Assembly (NCBI GenBank): GCA_045629205.1
Contig: JAZQQT010000153.1
Location: 1 to 12,148, forward strand
From: JAZQLP01 sp045629205
Lineage (GTDB): Bacteria; Bacillota; Clostridia; Oscillospirales; UBA644
Length of the DNA: 12,148 bases
Direction of reading: 5' to 3'
The notes below the pieces were generated by a model. It was not told where the DNA came from and ran no database searches. It was given only the letters and a program-made list of their open reading frames with translations. Numbering within the stretch: position 1 is the first letter of the stretch; each line of letters opens with the position of its first letter. A program made the translations under genes and the position numbers. This document shows positions 11,328 through 12,148 of this stretch, piece after piece.

Positions 11328-11345
11328 TTTTGAAACGGAGAAAAT

Positions 11346-12077
11346 ATGGGAACGATTGTTGCTCTCGGCGGAGGCGGGGATCTTTTTGATTGCGTAAGAT
11401 CCTGCGGCGAGTTAAGAAAAGTTAAAAAGGCTGTCTACATCGGTTTTGCGACGGACAGTCCTGAACAGGGATACCGTGATATGAAAAAAGACGCGGAAGA
11501 ACGCTTCGGGATAATGCTGGAGCATCTTTCTCAGGAGCTCGCTTTTTCGGAACAGGAAAAAGCGGCGGAAATGCTTTTGAATACCGATTTGATTTACGTT
11601 GACGGCGGAAATACGATTAAATTGATAAAAACGCTCCGTGACAGCGGAACCGACAGAATACTGAAACGTATTTATGAGGAAACGGATATCATTCTCAGCG
11701 GCGCCAGCGCGGGAGCAATCTGCTGGTGCAAATACGGTAATTCCGATTCGCGTTCGTTTCCCGGTAATGAGGGAAAAAGGGCGCGGGTTTCCGGACTTGG
11801 AATACTTGATATTCTCTACTGCCCTCATGCTCTTTGGGATACATATCGTCCGAATGACCTGAAACAGATGATGAAGCACACTTTCGGTATTCCGGCGGTT
11901 GCGGTTGACGGTGCTGCGCTGATTGTTCATAACGGTATGTTCAAGGCTGTTGCGCTCCTTGATTTCCATATCGCATATAAATCCTACTGGGATCACGGTC
12001 AATATGCCATGGAGAATATAATATCTGACGAATATCTTCCGTTAGAGGCGCTTACACGGAAGGGTCCCGTGCGTTAA
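11346..12077 (+). CDS. Peptidase S51 family protein (PepE / alpha-aspartyl dipeptidase-like)
   Basis: The protein has 243 residues, typical of family S51, which includes aspartyl dipeptidase PepE and cyanophycinase. It opens with a GGGGD loop, has DGGNT at the expected middle position, and the nucleophile elbow GASAGA with S121 (PepE Ser120). The likely catalytic histidine is H161 in YCPHALWD. No signal peptide is present, so it is cytoplasmic. PepE enzymes cleave Asp-X dipeptides. The specificity here is not certain, and cyanophycinase is less likely on length. Ribosome site GGAG (11337-11340) lies five bases before the ATG. The gene may once have been paired with the hydrolase whose remnant precedes it. 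Confidence 0.88.
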   Translation: MGTIVALGGGGDLFDCVRSCGELRKVKKAVYIGFATDSPEQGYRDMKKDAEERFGIMLEHLSQELAFSEQEKAAEMLLNTDLIYVDGGNTIKLIKTLRDSGTDRILKRIYEETDIILSGASAGAICWCKYGNSDSRSFPGNEGKRARVSGLGILDILYCPHALWDTYRPNDLKQMMKHTFGIPAVAVDGAALIVHNGMFKAVALLDFHIAYKSYWDHGQYAMENIISDEYLPLEALTRKGPVR

Positions 12078-12128
12078 ATTTGCGTTTTATTAAAAGATAT
12101 ATTTCGGGATCAAGAAAGGTTTTTCAGT

Positions 12129-12148
12129 ATGAAAACTGCTCCGATTTT
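12129..12148 (+). CDS. Start of a further gene, cut by the window edge
   Basis: An ATG at 12129 opens MKTAPI and runs out of the window. AAGAAAGG (12112-12119) lies nine bases upstream as a good ribosome binding site, and the gene starts 51 bases after the S51 peptidase stop with no terminator between, so the two are probably co-transcribed. Too little is visible to name a family. Confidence 0.55.

Noticed and set aside
11412..12002. Leftward 196-codon frame opposite the S51 peptidase gene
   Set aside because: It lies fully antisense to a gene with clear catalytic motifs and shows no recognisable family.

Overview
The window looks like chromosomal DNA of an anaerobic Firmicute, most likely a gut-type Clostridium relative. 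This rests on strong Shine-Dalgarno sites, sigma70-type promoters, a PTS-dependent dihydroxyacetone kinase cluster, an IS30-type element of the kind common in these bacteria, and a BspA-like leucine-rich-repeat protein. No 16S or other phylogenetic marker is present, so the assignment is inferred.

Layout. (1) Bases 1-23 hold the first codons of a leftward gene with its own promoter. (2) Bases 24-880 contain no convincing intact gene. They hold a strong rightward promoter (286-314), a possible untranslated RNA of about 290 nt ending in the 3' half of a tRNA-Pro(UGG) and a terminator, a fragment of a leftward reading frame, and a second terminator. (3) Bases 909-3056 are a two-gene unit: a small PH/GRAM-like protein that is frameshifted just after its start, and a 623-residue LRR protein with 17 near-identical repeats. 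(4) Bases 3055-3530 are an internally deleted IS30-family element. Its edge supplies the stop codon of the LRR gene, and a scrap of LRR coding sequence lies beyond it. (5) A 36-bp perfect palindrome, an exact consensus promoter (TTGACA-17-TATAAT) and a foldable leader precede the most unusual gene (3780-6230). That gene encodes a polytopic membrane domain fused to an RlmN/Cfr-like radical SAM domain and then to an MTA/SAH-nucleosidase domain. (6) A nucleoside hydrolase-like gene follows (6360-7262). (7) A compact operon dhaK-dhaL-dhaM-HPr-EI (7383-11213) forms a self-contained PEP-to-dihydroxyacetone phosphorelay. (8) A remnant of a second nucleoside hydrolase, an S51 (PepE-like) peptidase and the start of another gene close the window.

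How the genes may work together. The Dha cluster is clear: EI takes phosphate from PEP and passes it to HPr, then DhaM, then the ADP bound to DhaL, and DhaK/DhaL then make dihydroxyacetone phosphate. In the fusion protein, the nucleosidase domain could remove the S-adenosylhomocysteine and 5'-deoxyadenosine that a Cfr/RlmN-type reaction produces. The neighbouring nucleoside hydrolase could extend this to nucleoside salvage. A link between 5-deoxyribose salvage, which yields DHAP, and the Dha operon is possible but speculative.
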